A stretch of 64,000 bases of DNA from Mesorhizobium sp. B2-3-4 (lineage in GTDB: Bacteria > Pseudomonadota > Alphaproteobacteria > Rhizobiales > Rhizobiaceae), in contig NZ_VFVY01000019.1 in the NCBI RefSeq assembly GCF_006442315.1, positions 1 to 64,000 on the forward strand, in the 5' to 3' direction. The notes beneath the pieces were generated by a model. It had not been told where the DNA came from and made no database searches. It worked only from the letters and a program-made list of their open reading frames with translations. This document shows, piece by piece, positions 48,111-59,237 of the stretch. The position numbers and the translations under genes are program-made. Position 1 is the stretch's first letter, and every line of letters begins with the position of its first letter.

Positions 48111-51100
48111 CTACCAGTTCACCCTGAGGCCGACATTGCCGCCATAGGTCTGAACGCCGTCGCCGAACTTGCCGTCGAACGTGGCAAACATCGAAGTGTT
48201 GCTGCTCCAGTTCATCTTCAAGCCGGCATCGACGGCAACCGCATCCTCTGCCGCCGCGGCACCCTGGATCACGAAGGAATAGCCGGGGGCTGCCTGGAAG
48301 CTCGGCCTGACCGAGCGGTCGGGTTCGAACTCGTGCACCCATGCGGCACGTCCCCAGGCCTGCAGCGACCGGTCGCCGCCGACGGGGATCGTCGTGTCGA
48401 GTTGCAGGCCGAGCGAGACCGGCAGCGAGGTTATCACCCGCTGGTCGAAACTCAGCCCCAGCGCACCGCCGCCAAGCGACGTTTCGTCGAAGGCATCCAT
48501 CGACAGGAAGGAGAACTGCATTGCGGCGAACGGCGTGATGGCGCCATCGCCGACCTGCTCGCGCCAGCCGGCCTCCACATTGGTGCCAAAACCGGCGCTC
48601 AGGAAATTGCTGCGCCAATTCTCCGTCGTGATGGCGGGCACGGGATCGAGCGGCGCGTTCGAGCCAGGGACCGAGGTGGCCCGGTGGACGTTGTTGTTGT
48701 AGAGGCCGAAGGCAAGCCCGCCATTGATGTAGAAGTGATCCCATTTGCGCGCCACATAGGCGCCGGCCTGGGCGCCGATGATGTTGCCCGAAGTCTGGCG
48801 GCCGTCGACGGCGAAGGACGCTGCCGCGCCACCCAGCGCAAAGCCGGTCACCATGTCGGAATCACCGACGGATTCGAGACCGGCCGCGAAGCTGCCGCCC
48901 CTGTAGACGTTTTCGGCACTGCCCACGACCGCATCGCCGCTCAAATCGCCCGCATTGCCGCCGGCTGTTGCCCAATAGCTCCAGCGCCGTTCGTCCGGCT
49001 GCATGGCCTTGAACGGATCCTTCTTCTTCGTCGCCGGCTCGTCATAGGCCTGCGGCGCGACGGAGCGATCCGTCGGATTTGTGCCGAGCCCGGTGCGCCA
49101 GAAATTCGCCTGGCGGTTCATCGAGGCCATGAATGTGTCGTAGGCGTCGAACTGCGGCTGTTCGAAGCCCGAAACACCCTCGCCCGAGATCGAATCATAG
49201 ACAGCGCCAAGTTGATCGAGCGTCGGAATGTAGAACAACGCCGCGGCGATCTTCTCGAAGGCCGGCGAGGTCAGGTCCGTCTGAATGGCATTGACGGCCT
49301 GGCCGACGGAGGTCTGGTTCTCGGTCAGGCCGGTGCGGGCGAAGTTGATGTCGACGTTGAGAACGACATCCTCGGGATTCGGGTAGAGCAGCTTATACTG
49401 AGCGACCGCGCTGGGGATCGAGTCGAGCACCAGCCCGTTGTCGGTCACGCCGTGATCGGCGTGCAGGATCAGGTACTCCTCGGTGCCCGGCTTCGCGGCT
49501 CCTGGTTCCATGATGTTGAGGTTGACCTTGCCATCGAGGTTCGCCGTGCCGGTGATGTTGATCTGGTCGGCCTCCGGATCGAGATCGAGATCGAGCAGAT
49601 AGGTGCCGAGCGCCGATTGAGTCCAGTTGCCGGTCACATAGGTCGTCATCACGCGATCGAGATCGCCGGGCGCGACATAGCCGTCATTGCTGAACTGTCC
49701 CGTCAGGCCGAGGTCGACGGTATCGCCCATGCGGTAAATGGCGTCCTTCTCGTTGTTGAAGGCATTCTGGCCGGCACCCAGGGCAATCGAGCCCATCGTG
49801 TCCTTGAAATTGTTGTAGGTGTCGTTGCCGATACCGCCGCGCATGGCATAGCCGTCGATCTTGCGATCGCAATTGGGATCGGCCGCGCCAGGAGTACAGC
49901 CGTCATCGCCGGTGACCGCGCCGACAATGCCGTCGTTGACCAGCACATTGTTCCTGCCGTCGAGGTAGCTGACGCCGGCACCGGCACCCGAGCCGCCGAG
50001 GACAAAGACGTCTTTGGCGATGGTGACGTTGATATCGCCATTGTCAGCTATGTCCCCGCTGCCACCCGAGCTCTGCTCCATCAGCGCGGACGAATTCTTG
50101 CCGGTGACAAAGAGGTCGGCCTTTTGTTCGAACGTCACGTTGCCGCCGACCCCGGCGCCGCCGGCGCTGCCCATGAAGCCCTGTGGGGCGGCGTCCATGG
50201 CCATCATCATCATACTGCTTGCAGCCGGAGCCTGGTCGAGGCCGAGATAGTTGCCGGAGAAACCGCCGACACCGCCGCCGCCGCCGATGCTCTGGCCAAA
50301 GACGCCGACCGAATTCTCGCCGGTTATCAGCATGGCGACCGTGCTGTTGATCGTCACGACGCCGCCATCGCCCTTGCCCCCGTTGACGGCCTGGATGATA
50401 CCGTCGGTGCCGGCGGTCATCACGCCGCCGCCGCCGCCGACCGACTGCGCGAAGATGCCGACCGAGCCTTTGCCTTTCAGCACGATCACGCCGGTGTTGG
50501 TGACGGAGACATTGCCACCCTTGCCGGTTGCGCCATCATCACCGCCTATGAACACGGGCGGGCCGATTGTCGCCGCGATCGCGGTACCGCCGCTGCCGCC
50601 GCCGCCGCCAACCGACTGGGCAAAAATCGCGACCGAGTTGTCACCATCGAGCTGCATCTGGCCATTGTTGACGACCGTGACCATACCGCCGTCGCCGCCG
50701 GCCGCACCCTTGCCGCCGAGCGCCAGCGAGAAGCCGGGAACGCCGCCGGCCACCGAGTAGCTGGCGCCGCCATTGCCGCCGCCGCCGCCAACCGACTGCG
50801 CCATGATGCCGGTCGAGCCAAAACCTTGCGTGTGGATGAAGCCGTCGATGAAATTGGTGACGTTGACGTCCCCACCCTTGCCGTTGGCGCCACCATCGCC
50901 ACCGATGCCGAATGTCAAGGCGCCCGGGCTGAGCGCCGCGGCGATGCTCATCGCGCCGGTGCCGCCGCCGCCACCGATCGATTCGGCGAAGATCGCCACC
51001 GAACCTGCCGATACGGTGGTGATGTCGCCATGGTTGTTGACGGTGACGATGCCGCCATCGCCCGAACTGCCGCCATCGCCGCCGACACCGATCGAAGTCG

Positions 51101-54100
51101 GCACGATGCTGGCACCGATGCCACCACCGCCCGACCCGCCGCCGGCGCCGACCGACTGCGCGAAGATGCCATGGGCGCCGACGCCTTCAACGAGGATCGT
51201 GCCGTTGGCATTGTTGTTGACGGTAACCGCGCCGCCGCCGCCGTTGCTGCCGGCAGTGGTGCCGTCGCCGACATCTCCGCCCTTGCCGCCGACCGCGATG
51301 AAGCCGATCGCGCGGCCACCCGAACCGCCGCCGCCGCCGATCGACTGGGCGTTGATGCCATCCGCGCCGGCGCCGGTCGTGTGCAGGCTGTTGTTGTTGG
51401 TGACATTGACGATGCCGCCGATGCCGGACGAGCCGCCGGCGCCACCGATTGAGATCACGGCTGGGATCGAGCCGGTGATGCCGCCATTCTTGCCGCCGCC
51501 CGAACCGCCGCCGCCACCCACCGACTGCGCCTGGATCGCATAGGAATCGATGCCGTCCGTTATGATCACGGCGTTGTTGGTGACATCGACCTGGCCGCCA
51601 TTGCCACTGGAGCCGCCGGAGCCGCCGACGGCGATCGCGCTGATGCCGAGCGAGCCGCCCGCGCCGCCGCCGCCACCGATCGACTGTGCGAAAATACCAA
51701 CGGAATCATCGGCATGCGTAACAATGCCACCGTAATTGTCGACGATGACATGGCCACCAAAGCCGCCGGCCTTGCCGGAGCCACCCAGCGACAGCAGGCC
51801 GCCGGCGCCGCCGCCCGTGCCGCCGCCGCCGCCGACCGATTGCGCAAAGATGCCGGCCGAAAAGCCCTCTTCCGGCTTGGCACTCGGCGGAGCATCCGCC
51901 GGAAGTGTCCCCGTGCCGAAAGTCTCGATTGTCGCCACCGTGACCTGGCTGAGATCCGTCTTGCCGTTGGTCACGGTGACCGAGCCGCCATTGCCGGCGG
52001 CCGCACCCTTGCCGCCGATGCCGACCGTGCCGAGCGCGCCGGCCTCGCCGTCGCCGCCATCGCCGCCGCCGCCGCCGATCGACTGCGCATGGATGCCGTC
52101 CGACTTGGTGCCGTTTGTCTGGATCGCGCCTTCGTTGGTGACGATGACCGTGCCGCCATTGCCGCCGCCGGCGCCGTTGCCGCCGATGGCGACAGCACCC
52201 GACCTGGCCATGCTGGCTGTGCCGAGCGGCTTCAGCAGCAGCGTTGGATCAACCTGTATTGGATTGTCGAAAAGGCCTCCCGTGCCGACATAAGCGTCGC
52301 CGCCAATGCCGCCGCCGCCGCCGATCGACTGTGCGACGATGCCGGACGACTTGTCGCCATGCGTTATGATGAAATCATAATTGCCGACGTCGACCGTCTG
52401 GGCGTCATTGCCGGTTCCGCCGGCGCCACCGACCACCGCCTGCAGGTTCCAGCCCGGCTTGCCGCTCGCGGGAGAGCAGACGGTGGGCAAGGTGCATTTG
52501 GCGCCAAGCTGCAGCGAGATCGAGTTGGCGCGCCCGCCGGTGCCGCCGCCGCCGCCGATCGACTGCGCCAGGATACCGAAGGAACCCACGCCATGGGTCT
52601 CGATGCCGCCATACTGTCTGATGGTGACGTTGCCGCCCGTATTGCCGTTGCCGGCCGCGCCGCCGACCGCGACGCTGATATTGACCTGCGTGCCCGCATT
52701 GTTGCCGTTGACGCCGAGCACGCCGGTGATGGCATTGCCGCCATTGCCGCCGCCGCCGCCGATCGACTGCGCGAAGATGCCGTAGGCGCCGTCGCCGGTG
52801 GTTACGGTCTGGCCGGCAGCGAGCAGGCCTGTCTGCAGCAGACCGTGATTGGTGACGAAGACATCGCCGGCAGTGGCTCCATCGCCGCCAAGGCCGCCGA
52901 CGGTGACGCCGACGTTGAAGTTCTTCCCGTTGCCGAGCGAGCCGATCACACCGGAGACCGCCATGCCGCCATCGCCGCCGCCGCCGCCGATCGACTGTGC
53001 CTGAATGGCGTGGGCTTCGACGCCGTAGGTCGAAATGGCGCCCGTATTGTCGACGGTCACCTTGCTGCTGCTCGAGCCCGAGCCGCCGAAGCCGCCGACG
53101 CTCGCCGACAAGGTCTTGCCGTCGGTACCTGCGATCGCGCCGGAGATCGACATGCCGCCGCTGCCGCCGCTGCCGCCGACCGATTGCGCGAACAGGCCGA
53201 CGGACTTGTCGCCGGTGGTGGTTGTCGCGCCGTGGCGCGTCAACAGGACTTCGCCGCCCTTGCCGCCGCCGCCGCCCTCGCCGCCGACAGCCGCCGTGAT
53301 CTGATTGCCGTCCTCGCCCAGATTGAGAGCTGCCGCCACACTGAGGCCGCCATTGCCGCCGCCACCGCCGATCGACTGCGCCAGCACGCCGAACGCCTTA
53401 TCGCCGCCGGTCTGGATGATACCGGTCGAATCCACCGTCACCTTCTCGCCGTTGCCGCCGGAGCCGGCACCGCCGCCAAGCGATACCGAGACCGCTCCGT
53501 TCTTGCTCTGGTTCTTGCCGAGCGAGCCCTTGATGGTCGCCGAGAAGGCAAAGCCGCCATTGCCGCCGCCGCCGCCGACCGACTGCGCCAGAATGCCGTT
53601 CGCGCCATTGCCCTCGGTCAGGATGTTGTCGACCGAAGTGACGTTGACCGTCTTGCCGTTGCCCGAGCCCGCGCCTGAGCCGCCGACGGAAACGCCGATC
53701 GCGGCCTTGGCATTCTGGCCGGCGACCGAAATCGCGCCTGAGAAGCCGCCGTCGCCGCCGCCGCCACCGACGGACTGCGCGAAGATGCCGTTGGAATCGC
53801 CGCCGACAGTGTGAATGGTCGCGATGTTGTTGGCGAGCGTGGTGCCGACATTGCTGTTGACGATGACGGGACCGCCATCCTGGCCGGCACCACCGTTGCC
53901 GCCAACGCTGACGGCTGCGCCGCCGGCGCCGTCGACGACCATCTCTCCGGAGATCGCGAAGCCGCCTGTGCCGCCGCCACCGCCGATCGACTGGGCAAGA
54001 ATGCCGTTCGCCTTGTCGCCCGTGGTGTTGATCGTGCCGATATTGTTGACCGTGACCAGTTTGGACGTGCCGCCCTTGGCGCCGCTGCCGCCGACGGAAA

Positions 54101-57100
54101 CAGCCGCTGCTGCCTGTTGCGCGGAGCCCGCGATGGTGACCGCCGCGCCGCCATTGCCGCCGCCGCCGCCCACCGATTGCGCCAGAATGCCGTTCGAACC
54201 GTTCTTGACCGTGACGATATTGCCCGTCGAGGTCACCGTGACCGTATCGGCGTTGCCGCCGCCCGCGCCCGAACCGCCGACACCGACGCCCACCGCGCCC
54301 TGACCCGCGGTGACCGCGATCGCGCCGGAGAAGCCGCCATTGCCGCCGCCGCCGCCGATCGACTGCGCCAGGATGCCGTCCGACTTCAAGCCTTCGGTCC
54401 TGAGGTCGCCGGTAGAGGTGACCGTCACCGATTTGGCGTCGCCACCATTGTCGCCCGAACCGCCGACGCCGACGGCAAGACTGCCCGCGCCGCGCCCGGT
54501 CAGCGTGCCGGCCACGGCGCCGCCACCATTGCCGCCGCCGCCGCCGACCGATTGCGCGAAGATCGCATGCGAACCATCGCCATCGGTCTCGATGTTGCCG
54601 TGGCTGGTGACGGTGACGACCTCGGCGCCACCGCCGCTCGAGCCGGAGCCGCCGACCGCGACGCTGGCTGCCATGGCGTTGCTGCCCGACAGCGCGATGG
54701 CAAAACCGCCATTGCCGCCGCCGCCGCCCACCGACTGCGCCAGGATGCCGAATGAGTCTTTTCCTTGCGTCAGTATGTTGTTGTAGCTGGTGACGGTGAC
54801 CGTGTCGGCATTCGAGCCGGACCCGGCGCCGCCGCCGATGCTGACACCCAGCCCGCCACCGCCAAGCCCGACGCCGAGGCTGCCTGCGAAACCGCCCGAA
54901 CCGCCGCCGCCGCCGACCGACTGCGCGAAGATACCGGAAGAATTGTCGCCCTGGGTCCAGATCGAAACCACATTCGAGGCCGGAGCTTGCAGCACCGGCT
55001 GGCCGCTGCCATCGACCAGGCTGTAGCTGTTGACGACCACCTTGCTGGCGGTCGAACCGGTTGCGCCCGAGCCACCGACGCCGACGCCGATGCCGGCATT
55101 GCCTGTCGTCGCCGACCCTGCGATGGCGAAGCCGCCATTGCCGCCGCCGCCGCCGATCGATTGCGCCAGTATGCCGTTGGAAAACTTGCCGGTCGTGACG
55201 ATCGTGCCGGTACTGGTCACCGTTACATCCTTGCCGACGCCGCCGACGCCACCTTTGCCGCCTATGGCAACGGCAGCCGTTGCGGCGTCGGGATCGCCGA
55301 TTGCGCCGGACAGGGCAATCGCGAAGCCGCCATTGCCGCCGCCGCCGCCGATCGATTGCGCGATGATGCCGGAGGAATTGTCGAAATTGGTCGAGATGTT
55401 GCCGGTGCTGGTCACCTTGACGATGTCGGCGCTGCCGCCGCCGGCGCCGTTGCCGCCGAGCGACACGCCGACCGCGATCGACTGGCCGCCGCCAAGCGAT
55501 CCGGCAAAGCCGCCATTGCCGCCACCACCGCCCAGCGATTGAGCGAGTATGCCCGCCGCGCCAGTGCCGCGCACATCACCGACGGCAAAGTCCTTACCGG
55601 TCGAGATGTTGCCGGTGGATACGACCGTGACATCGAGGCCGTTGCCTGCGGCTCCGCCCTTGCCACCGAGGCCGACGGCGATGCCGGCTTGTTGTCCGAC
55701 CGCCAGCGATACGGTCGAGCCGCCATTGCCGCCGCCGCCGCCGACGGATTGCGCCAGGATGCCGATCGACTGGTCGCCATAGGTGGTGATGTCGCCGGTG
55801 GAGGTGACCTTGACAGTCTTCGCGCTGCCACCGCCGGCGCCGTTGCCGCCAAGGCCCACCGATACGCTGGCGCCTTGCAGCGTGATCGTGCCAGCTCCGG
55901 CGAAGCCGCCATTGCCGCCGCCGCCGCCGACCGACTGCGCCAGGATGCCTGCCGACTGATCGCCATGCGTTTCGATGTTGCCGGTCGAAGTGACCGTGAC
56001 CGGACCCGCGTCGCGCCCAGTGCCACCGCCGCCGCCGACGGCCACGGACACGCCGAGAGCGCCGGAGGTGAAAGCAGCGCCGACGCTGAAACCACCATTG
56101 CCACCACCGCCGCCCAGCGATTGAGCCAGGATACCGGCTGATTGTTTGCCATACGTGGCTATGTTGCCATAGTTGGTGACGGTGACATCCTTGCCGACGC
56201 CGCCGGAGGCGCCGTTGCCGCCGACCGAAACCGCGGCCGAGCCGCCCGCGCCCTCAATGGACCCGGAACCGGTCAGCGTGATCGCGAACCCGCCATTGCC
56301 GCCACCGCCGCCGATTGATTGCGCCAGGATGCCGATCGAATGGTCGTCGATGGTCAGAATGCTGTTCTGCGTGATGACGCCGCTATTGTCTTTCTTGCCA
56401 TTGTTGACCGTAACCGTACCGGCGTCGCCGCCGCCCGCGCCCGTGCCGCCAAGGCTGACGCCGCCGCTGGCAACTCCGCCCAGCGCCAGGCTGCCCGAAA
56501 AGCCGCCATTACCGCCGCCACCGCCGATACTTTCTGCCTGGATACCGGCGGCATTCTTGCCTTCGGTGATCAAATTCCACGTGCCGTAACCGGCCTTGCT
56601 GATCATGTGACCGGCGCCGTCGGCATTGACGGTGACGTCACCGGCATTGCTGCCCACGGAACCAGCGCCGCCAAGTCCGATGCTTGCGGACGCCGCGCCG
56701 ATCGAGGCCGCAACGGTGAAGCCACCATTGCCGCCGCCACCGCCGATCGATTGCGCCAGAATGCCGGTCGAACTGGCACCTTGCGTGTGGATCGAGCCGG
56801 AGCTGCCGACGATCACGTTCGCGCCGGCGCCGCCGCTATTGCCCTTGCCGCCAATGTTGACGGCAAGTCCGATGCCGCCAATCGCCCCGCCGATCGAATA
56901 GCCGCCATTGCCGCCGCCGCCGCCGACCGACTGCGCGACGATGCCGCCTGCATTGTCGCCCTCCGTCGAAATGTCGCTGAGGCTCGACACGGTGACGACA
57001 TCCGATGCGCCACCTTTGCCGCCGGAACCGCCGATGCCGATCGCGGCGGCAAAGCCGGTGCTGTTGGCAGCGATGGCGATCGCCGCGCCGCCATTGCCGC

Positions 57101-59237
57101 CACCACCGCCGATCGACTGCGCGAAAATACCCCGCGACCCGTCGCCATGGGTGGTGAGTGTACCTGCCGTCTGCACGGTGACGGCCTTGCCGACACCGCC
57201 ATTGCCCGCCGTTCCACCCATGGCAAGGGCAACCGCGCCAGCCGCGACGGAAACGGAGAACCCGCCATTGCCGCCGCCGCCGCCGACTGATTGCGCGAAG
57301 ACGGCGTCGGAATTGTCGCCATGGGTGATGATCGAATAGGCTGTGTTCGAGGCATCGCGCAGCACCTGCACCACACCGGCGTCGCCGCCGGGAGCGCCGG
57401 AGCCGCCCAGCGCGACGCTGAAGCCGACACTTCCGGAAAACGCACCGCCGCCATTGCCGCCGCCACCGCCGACGGACTGGGCGAAAATGCCGGCGGAACT
57501 GACGGAACCAGCACCATTTATTCCGGTCTCTATGTCGCCGGCATTAGTCACCGTGACCCGCGAGCCATTGCCGCCGGCGCCACCCGATCCACCCGCGGTG
57601 AACAGGCCGCCGGCGCTGCCGCCATTGCCGCCGCCGCCGCCGACGGATTGCGCGAAGATGCCGGCCGACTGCTTGCCATAGGTGCTGATCGAGCCTGCCG
57701 CGGTGTTCGTCACCTCGACGATGCCGCCATTGGTGGTTGAAGATCCACTGCCGCCGAGCGCCACGAGACCGCCCGAATTGCCGCCATTGCCGCCGCCGCC
57801 GCCGATCGACTGCGCCAGGATGCCGTTCGATTCCTGACCATGGGTGACGATCGCACCGGAGTTGGTGACGCCGACCGTTACGACATTGGCAGGACCGCCA
57901 TTGCCGCCGAGGCTGCCGCTGCCGCCCGAGGCGAACAAGCCGAAATTCGAACCGCCGTCGCCGCCGCCGCCGCCGATCGTCTGGGCGAGGATGCCCTGGG
58001 AATTGTTGCCCCAGGTCGTGATCGCGGCATTGTTCACGACACTGACGACGCCGCCATTGCCGCCATTGCCGCCGCTGCCGCCCGAGGACGAGAACAGGCC
58101 GAAACCGCCAGCACTGCCGCCGCCGCCGCCGCCGATCGACTGCGCGACGATGCCGTGCGAGTAGACGCCATGCGTGGTGATCGTCGTGCCCACGCCGGTA
58201 AAGACATTGGCGTTGCCGCCGGCGCCGGCCGGGCTGCCACCGCCAGGATTGAAGACCAGGCCGCCGCCGCCGCCGCCGTTGCCGCCATGACCGCCCTGAC
58301 TTATCGCGACCACGCCGGCCGAAAAATTGCCGGACGTCTCAATACTTCCGCCATTGAAATTGGCCGTTGCCGTGCCGCCGCTGCCGCCGAGGCCGCCATT
58401 GCCGGCATTGCCGGAAATCCCCTTGGCGTCGCCTCCGTCACCGCCATCGCCGCCAACGCTGCTGGCCACGATGCCGGCGCTTGGGCAAGGCGCGGACAAC
58501 GAACAGTTGTTGGTGGTGGTGATGGCACCGTTGACGTTGACGGTAACGACGCCACCATCGGCGCCGTTGTGGCCATCGCCGCCATTGGCAAAGACGTACC
58601 CATTGCTGCCGTTGCCGCCACGGCTGCCGTTCGAGGCGCCGAGAACACCGATGGTGCCGGTCGCCGCGACCGTGCCGCTGCCTGGCGTGCCGGGATTGGC
58701 CGAAGGCTGGTTGTAGTTGACCGTCAACGTCGGACCGGCATTGCCGGAGGGTCCGGTTGCAGCCTTCGCCGGGGGCGGTACGCAGGTCGTGCCGGACGGC
58801 GCGGTGCCTTTGACCACGCACGTCTCGGGCTTTGCCGGGTCGCTCCCGTTCGCCGGCACTGCCAGGGTGATCGTACAGTCACTCGGGACGGTGCTGCAGG
58901 TATAATGGGCTTCGCCGGGAGCCGCGGGCGCAGCCCCGGTACCGGTCAGGGAGATTCGGCTGGGATCGATGTCCAGCGTGTTGACGTTGAGCGTCGTGAC
59001 GCCATCCGACGCATCGTAATGAATGTTCGATTGCGTTCCAGAGCCTGTACAACTCTCCACGCCGCCACTTGGTCCGGTGCAAGCCGCTTCGGCGGAACGG
59101 GTCGAGCTCATCAGCAGCGACGCAGCCATGACAATGGCCGCCACTGCCGCAATCGCTGGAAGGCCGAGGAACCCCTGCTTCAGCCACGCTGAAACACGAT
59201 GAGCCTCGACCGCTCTCCCCCGAAGATGAGCCATCAT
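48111..59237 (-). CDS. giant autotransporter with glycine-rich passenger repeats
   Basis: A 3708-aa type V secreted protein. An extended signal (about 1-53, a hydrophobic run AIAAVAAIVMAASLLM, then SAEAA) leads to a passenger with about 42 repeats, each of 60-75 residues, carrying the signature (G)IxAQS(I/V)GGGGGNGG followed by a beta-rich segment and a TxxGDxxxG(I/V) stretch. About 3120-3400 is a linker/pertactin-like region (DDGCTPGAADPNCDRKIDGY onward), and about 3415-3708 is the outer-membrane beta-barrel ending GLRVNW. The glycine repeats should form a long beta-helical rod at the cell surface. The start is at MMAHL with G-rich sequence upstream; adjacent ATGs are equivalent. Confidence 0.93.
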   Translation of the reverse strand: MMAHLRGRAVEAHRVSAWLKQGFLGLPAIAAVAAIVMAASLLMSSTRSAEAACTGPSGGVESCTGSGTQSNIHYDASDGVTTLNVNTLDIDPSRISLTGTGAAPAAPGEAHYTCSTVPSDCTITLAVPANGSDPAKPETCVVKGTAPSGTTCVPPPAKAATGPSGNAGPTLTVNYNQPSANPGTPGSGTVAATGTIGVLGASNGSRGGNGSNGYVFANGGDGHNGADGGVVTVNVNGAITTTNNCSLSAPCPSAGIVASSVGGDGGDGGDAKGISGNAGNGGLGGSGGTATANFNGGSIETSGNFSAGVVAISQGGHGGNGGGGGGLVFNPGGGSPAGAGGNANVFTGVGTTITTHGVYSHGIVAQSIGGGGGGSAGGFGLFSSSGGSGGNGGNGGVVSVVNNAAITTWGNNSQGILAQTIGGGGGDGGSNFGLFASGGSGSLGGNGGPANVVTVGVTNSGAIVTHGQESNGILAQSIGGGGGNGGNSGGLVALGGSGSSTTNGGIVEVTNTAAGSISTYGKQSAGIFAQSVGGGGGNGGSAGGLFTAGGSGGAGGNGSRVTVTNAGDIETGINGAGSVSSAGIFAQSVGGGGGNGGGAFSGSVGFSVALGGSGAPGGDAGVVQVLRDASNTAYSIITHGDNSDAVFAQSVGGGGGNGGFSVSVAAGAVALAMGGTAGNGGVGKAVTVQTAGTLTTHGDGSRGIFAQSIGGGGGNGGAAIAIAANSTGFAAAIGIGGSGGKGGASDVVTVSSLSDISTEGDNAGGIVAQSVGGGGGNGGYSIGGAIGGIGLAVNIGGKGNSGGAGANVIVGSSGSIHTQGASSTGILAQSIGGGGGNGGFTVAASIGAASASIGLGGAGSVGSNAGDVTVNADGAGHMISKAGYGTWNLITEGKNAAGIQAESIGGGGGNGGFSGSLALGGVASGGVSLGGTGAGGGDAGTVTVNNGKKDNSGVITQNSILTIDDHSIGILAQSIGGGGGNGGFAITLTGSGSIEGAGGSAAVSVGGNGASGGVGKDVTVTNYGNIATYGKQSAGILAQSLGGGGGNGGFSVGAAFTSGALGVSVAVGGGGGTGRDAGPVTVTSTGNIETHGDQSAGILAQSVGGGGGNGGFAGAGTITLQGASVSVGLGGNGAGGGSAKTVKVTSTGDITTYGDQSIGILAQSVGGGGGNGGSTVSLAVGQQAGIAVGLGGKGGAAGNGLDVTVVSTGNISTGKDFAVGDVRGTGAAGILAQSLGGGGGNGGFAGSLGGGQSIAVGVSLGGNGAGGGSADIVKVTSTGNISTNFDNSSGIIAQSIGGGGGNGGFAIALSGAIGDPDAATAAVAIGGKGGVGGVGKDVTVTSTGTIVTTGKFSNGILAQSIGGGGGNGGFAIAGSATTGNAGIGVGVGGSGATGSTASKVVVNSYSLVDGSGQPVLQAPASNVVSIWTQGDNSSGIFAQSVGGGGGSGGFAGSLGVGLGGGGLGVSIGGGAGSGSNADTVTVTSYNNILTQGKDSFGILAQSVGGGGGNGGFAIALSGSNAMAASVAVGGSGSSGGGAEVVTVTSHGNIETDGDGSHAIFAQSVGGGGGNGGGAVAGTLTGRGAGSLAVGVGGSGDNGGDAKSVTVTSTGDLRTEGLKSDGILAQSIGGGGGNGGFSGAIAVTAGQGAVGVGVGGSGAGGGNADTVTVTSTGNIVTVKNGSNGILAQSVGGGGGNGGAAVTIAGSAQQAAAAVSVGGSGAKGGTSKLVTVNNIGTINTTGDKANGILAQSIGGGGGTGGFAISGEMVVDGAGGAAVSVGGNGGAGQDGGPVIVNSNVGTTLANNIATIHTVGGDSNGIFAQSVGGGGGDGGFSGAISVAGQNAKAAIGVSVGGSGAGSGNGKTVNVTSVDNILTEGNGANGILAQSVGGGGGNGGFAFSATIKGSLGKNQSKNGAVSVSLGGGAGSGGNGEKVTVDSTGIIQTGGDKAFGVLAQSIGGGGGNGGLSVAAALNLGEDGNQITAAVGGEGGGGGKGGEVLLTRHGATTTTGDKSVGLFAQSVGGSGGSGGMSISGAIAGTDGKTLSASVGGFGGSGSSSSKVTVDNTGAISTYGVEAHAIQAQSIGGGGGDGGMAVSGVIGSLGNGKNFNVGVTVGGLGGDGATAGDVFVTNHGLLQTGLLAAGQTVTTGDGAYGIFAQSIGGGGGNGGNAITGVLGVNGNNAGTQVNISVAVGGAAGNGNTGGNVTIRQYGGIETHGVGSFGILAQSIGGGGGTGGRANSISLQLGAKCTLPTVCSPASGKPGWNLQAVVGGAGGTGNDAQTVDVGNYDFIITHGDKSSGIVAQSIGGGGGIGGDAYVGTGGLFDNPIQVDPTLLLKPLGTASMARSGAVAIGGNGAGGGNGGTVIVTNEGAIQTNGTKSDGIHAQSIGGGGGDGGDGEAGALGTVGIGGKGAAAGNGGSVTVTNGKTDLSQVTVATIETFGTGTLPADAPPSAKPEEGFSAGIFAQSVGGGGGTGGGAGGLLSLGGSGKAGGFGGHVIVDNYGGIVTHADDSVGIFAQSIGGGGGAGGSLGISAIAVGGSGGSSGNGGQVDVTNNAVIITDGIDSYAIQAQSVGGGGGSGGGKNGGITGSIPAVISIGGAGGSSGIGGIVNVTNNNSLHTTGAGADGINAQSIGGGGGSGGRAIGFIAVGGKGGDVGDGTTAGSNGGGGAVTVNNNANGTILVEGVGAHGIFAQSVGAGGGSGGGGIGASIVPTSIGVGGDGGSSGDGGIVTVNNHGDITTVSAGSVAIFAESIGGGGGTGAMSIAAALSPGALTFGIGGDGGANGKGGDVNVTNFIDGFIHTQGFGSTGIMAQSVGGGGGNGGASYSVAGGVPGFSLALGGKGAAGGDGGMVTVVNNGQMQLDGDNSVAIFAQSVGGGGGSGGTAIAATIGPPVFIGGDDGATGKGGNVSVTNTGVIVLKGKGSVGIFAQSVGGGGGVMTAGTDGIIQAVNGGKGDGGVVTINSTVAMLITGENSVGVFGQSIGGGGGVGGFSGNYLGLDQAPAASSMMMMAMDAAPQGFMGSAGGAGVGGNVTFEQKADLFVTGKNSSALMEQSSGGSGDIADNGDINVTIAKDVFVLGGSGAGAGVSYLDGRNNVLVNDGIVGAVTGDDGCTPGAADPNCDRKIDGYAMRGGIGNDTYNNFKDTMGSIALGAGQNAFNNEKDAIYRMGDTVDLGLTGQFSNDGYVAPGDLDRVMTTYVTGNWTQSALGTYLLDLDLDPEADQINITGTANLDGKVNLNIMEPGAAKPGTEEYLILHADHGVTDNGLVLDSIPSAVAQYKLLYPNPEDVVLNVDINFARTGLTENQTSVGQAVNAIQTDLTSPAFEKIAAALFYIPTLDQLGAVYDSISGEGVSGFEQPQFDAYDTFMASMNRQANFWRTGLGTNPTDRSVAPQAYDEPATKKKDPFKAMQPDERRWSYWATAGGNAGDLSGDAVVGSAENVYRGGSFAAGLESVGDSDMVTGFALGGAAASFAVDGRQTSGNIIGAQAGAYVARKWDHFYINGGLAFGLYNNNVHRATSVPGSNAPLDPVPAITTENWRSNFLSAGFGTNVEAGWREQVGDGAITPFAAMQFSFLSMDAFDETSLGGGALGLSFDQRVITSLPVSLGLQLDTTIPVGGDRSLQAWGRAAWVHEFEPDRSVRPSFQAAPGYSFVIQGAAAAEDAVAVDAGLKMNWSSNTSMFATFDGKFGDGVQTYGGNVGLRVNW

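Noticed and set aside
48102..51452. 1116-codon plus-strand frame opposite the autotransporter gene, with further long ones at 51714-53678, 54765-56141 and 57840-59192
   Set aside because: The GGC/GGN-rich repeats leave several antisense frames open. The products are low-complexity shadows of the repeats with no start signals.
49900..58400. CRISPR-like regular repeats
   Set aside because: The repeats are coding glycine-rich units of about 200 bp with diverged sequence, not short identical repeats with unique spacers.
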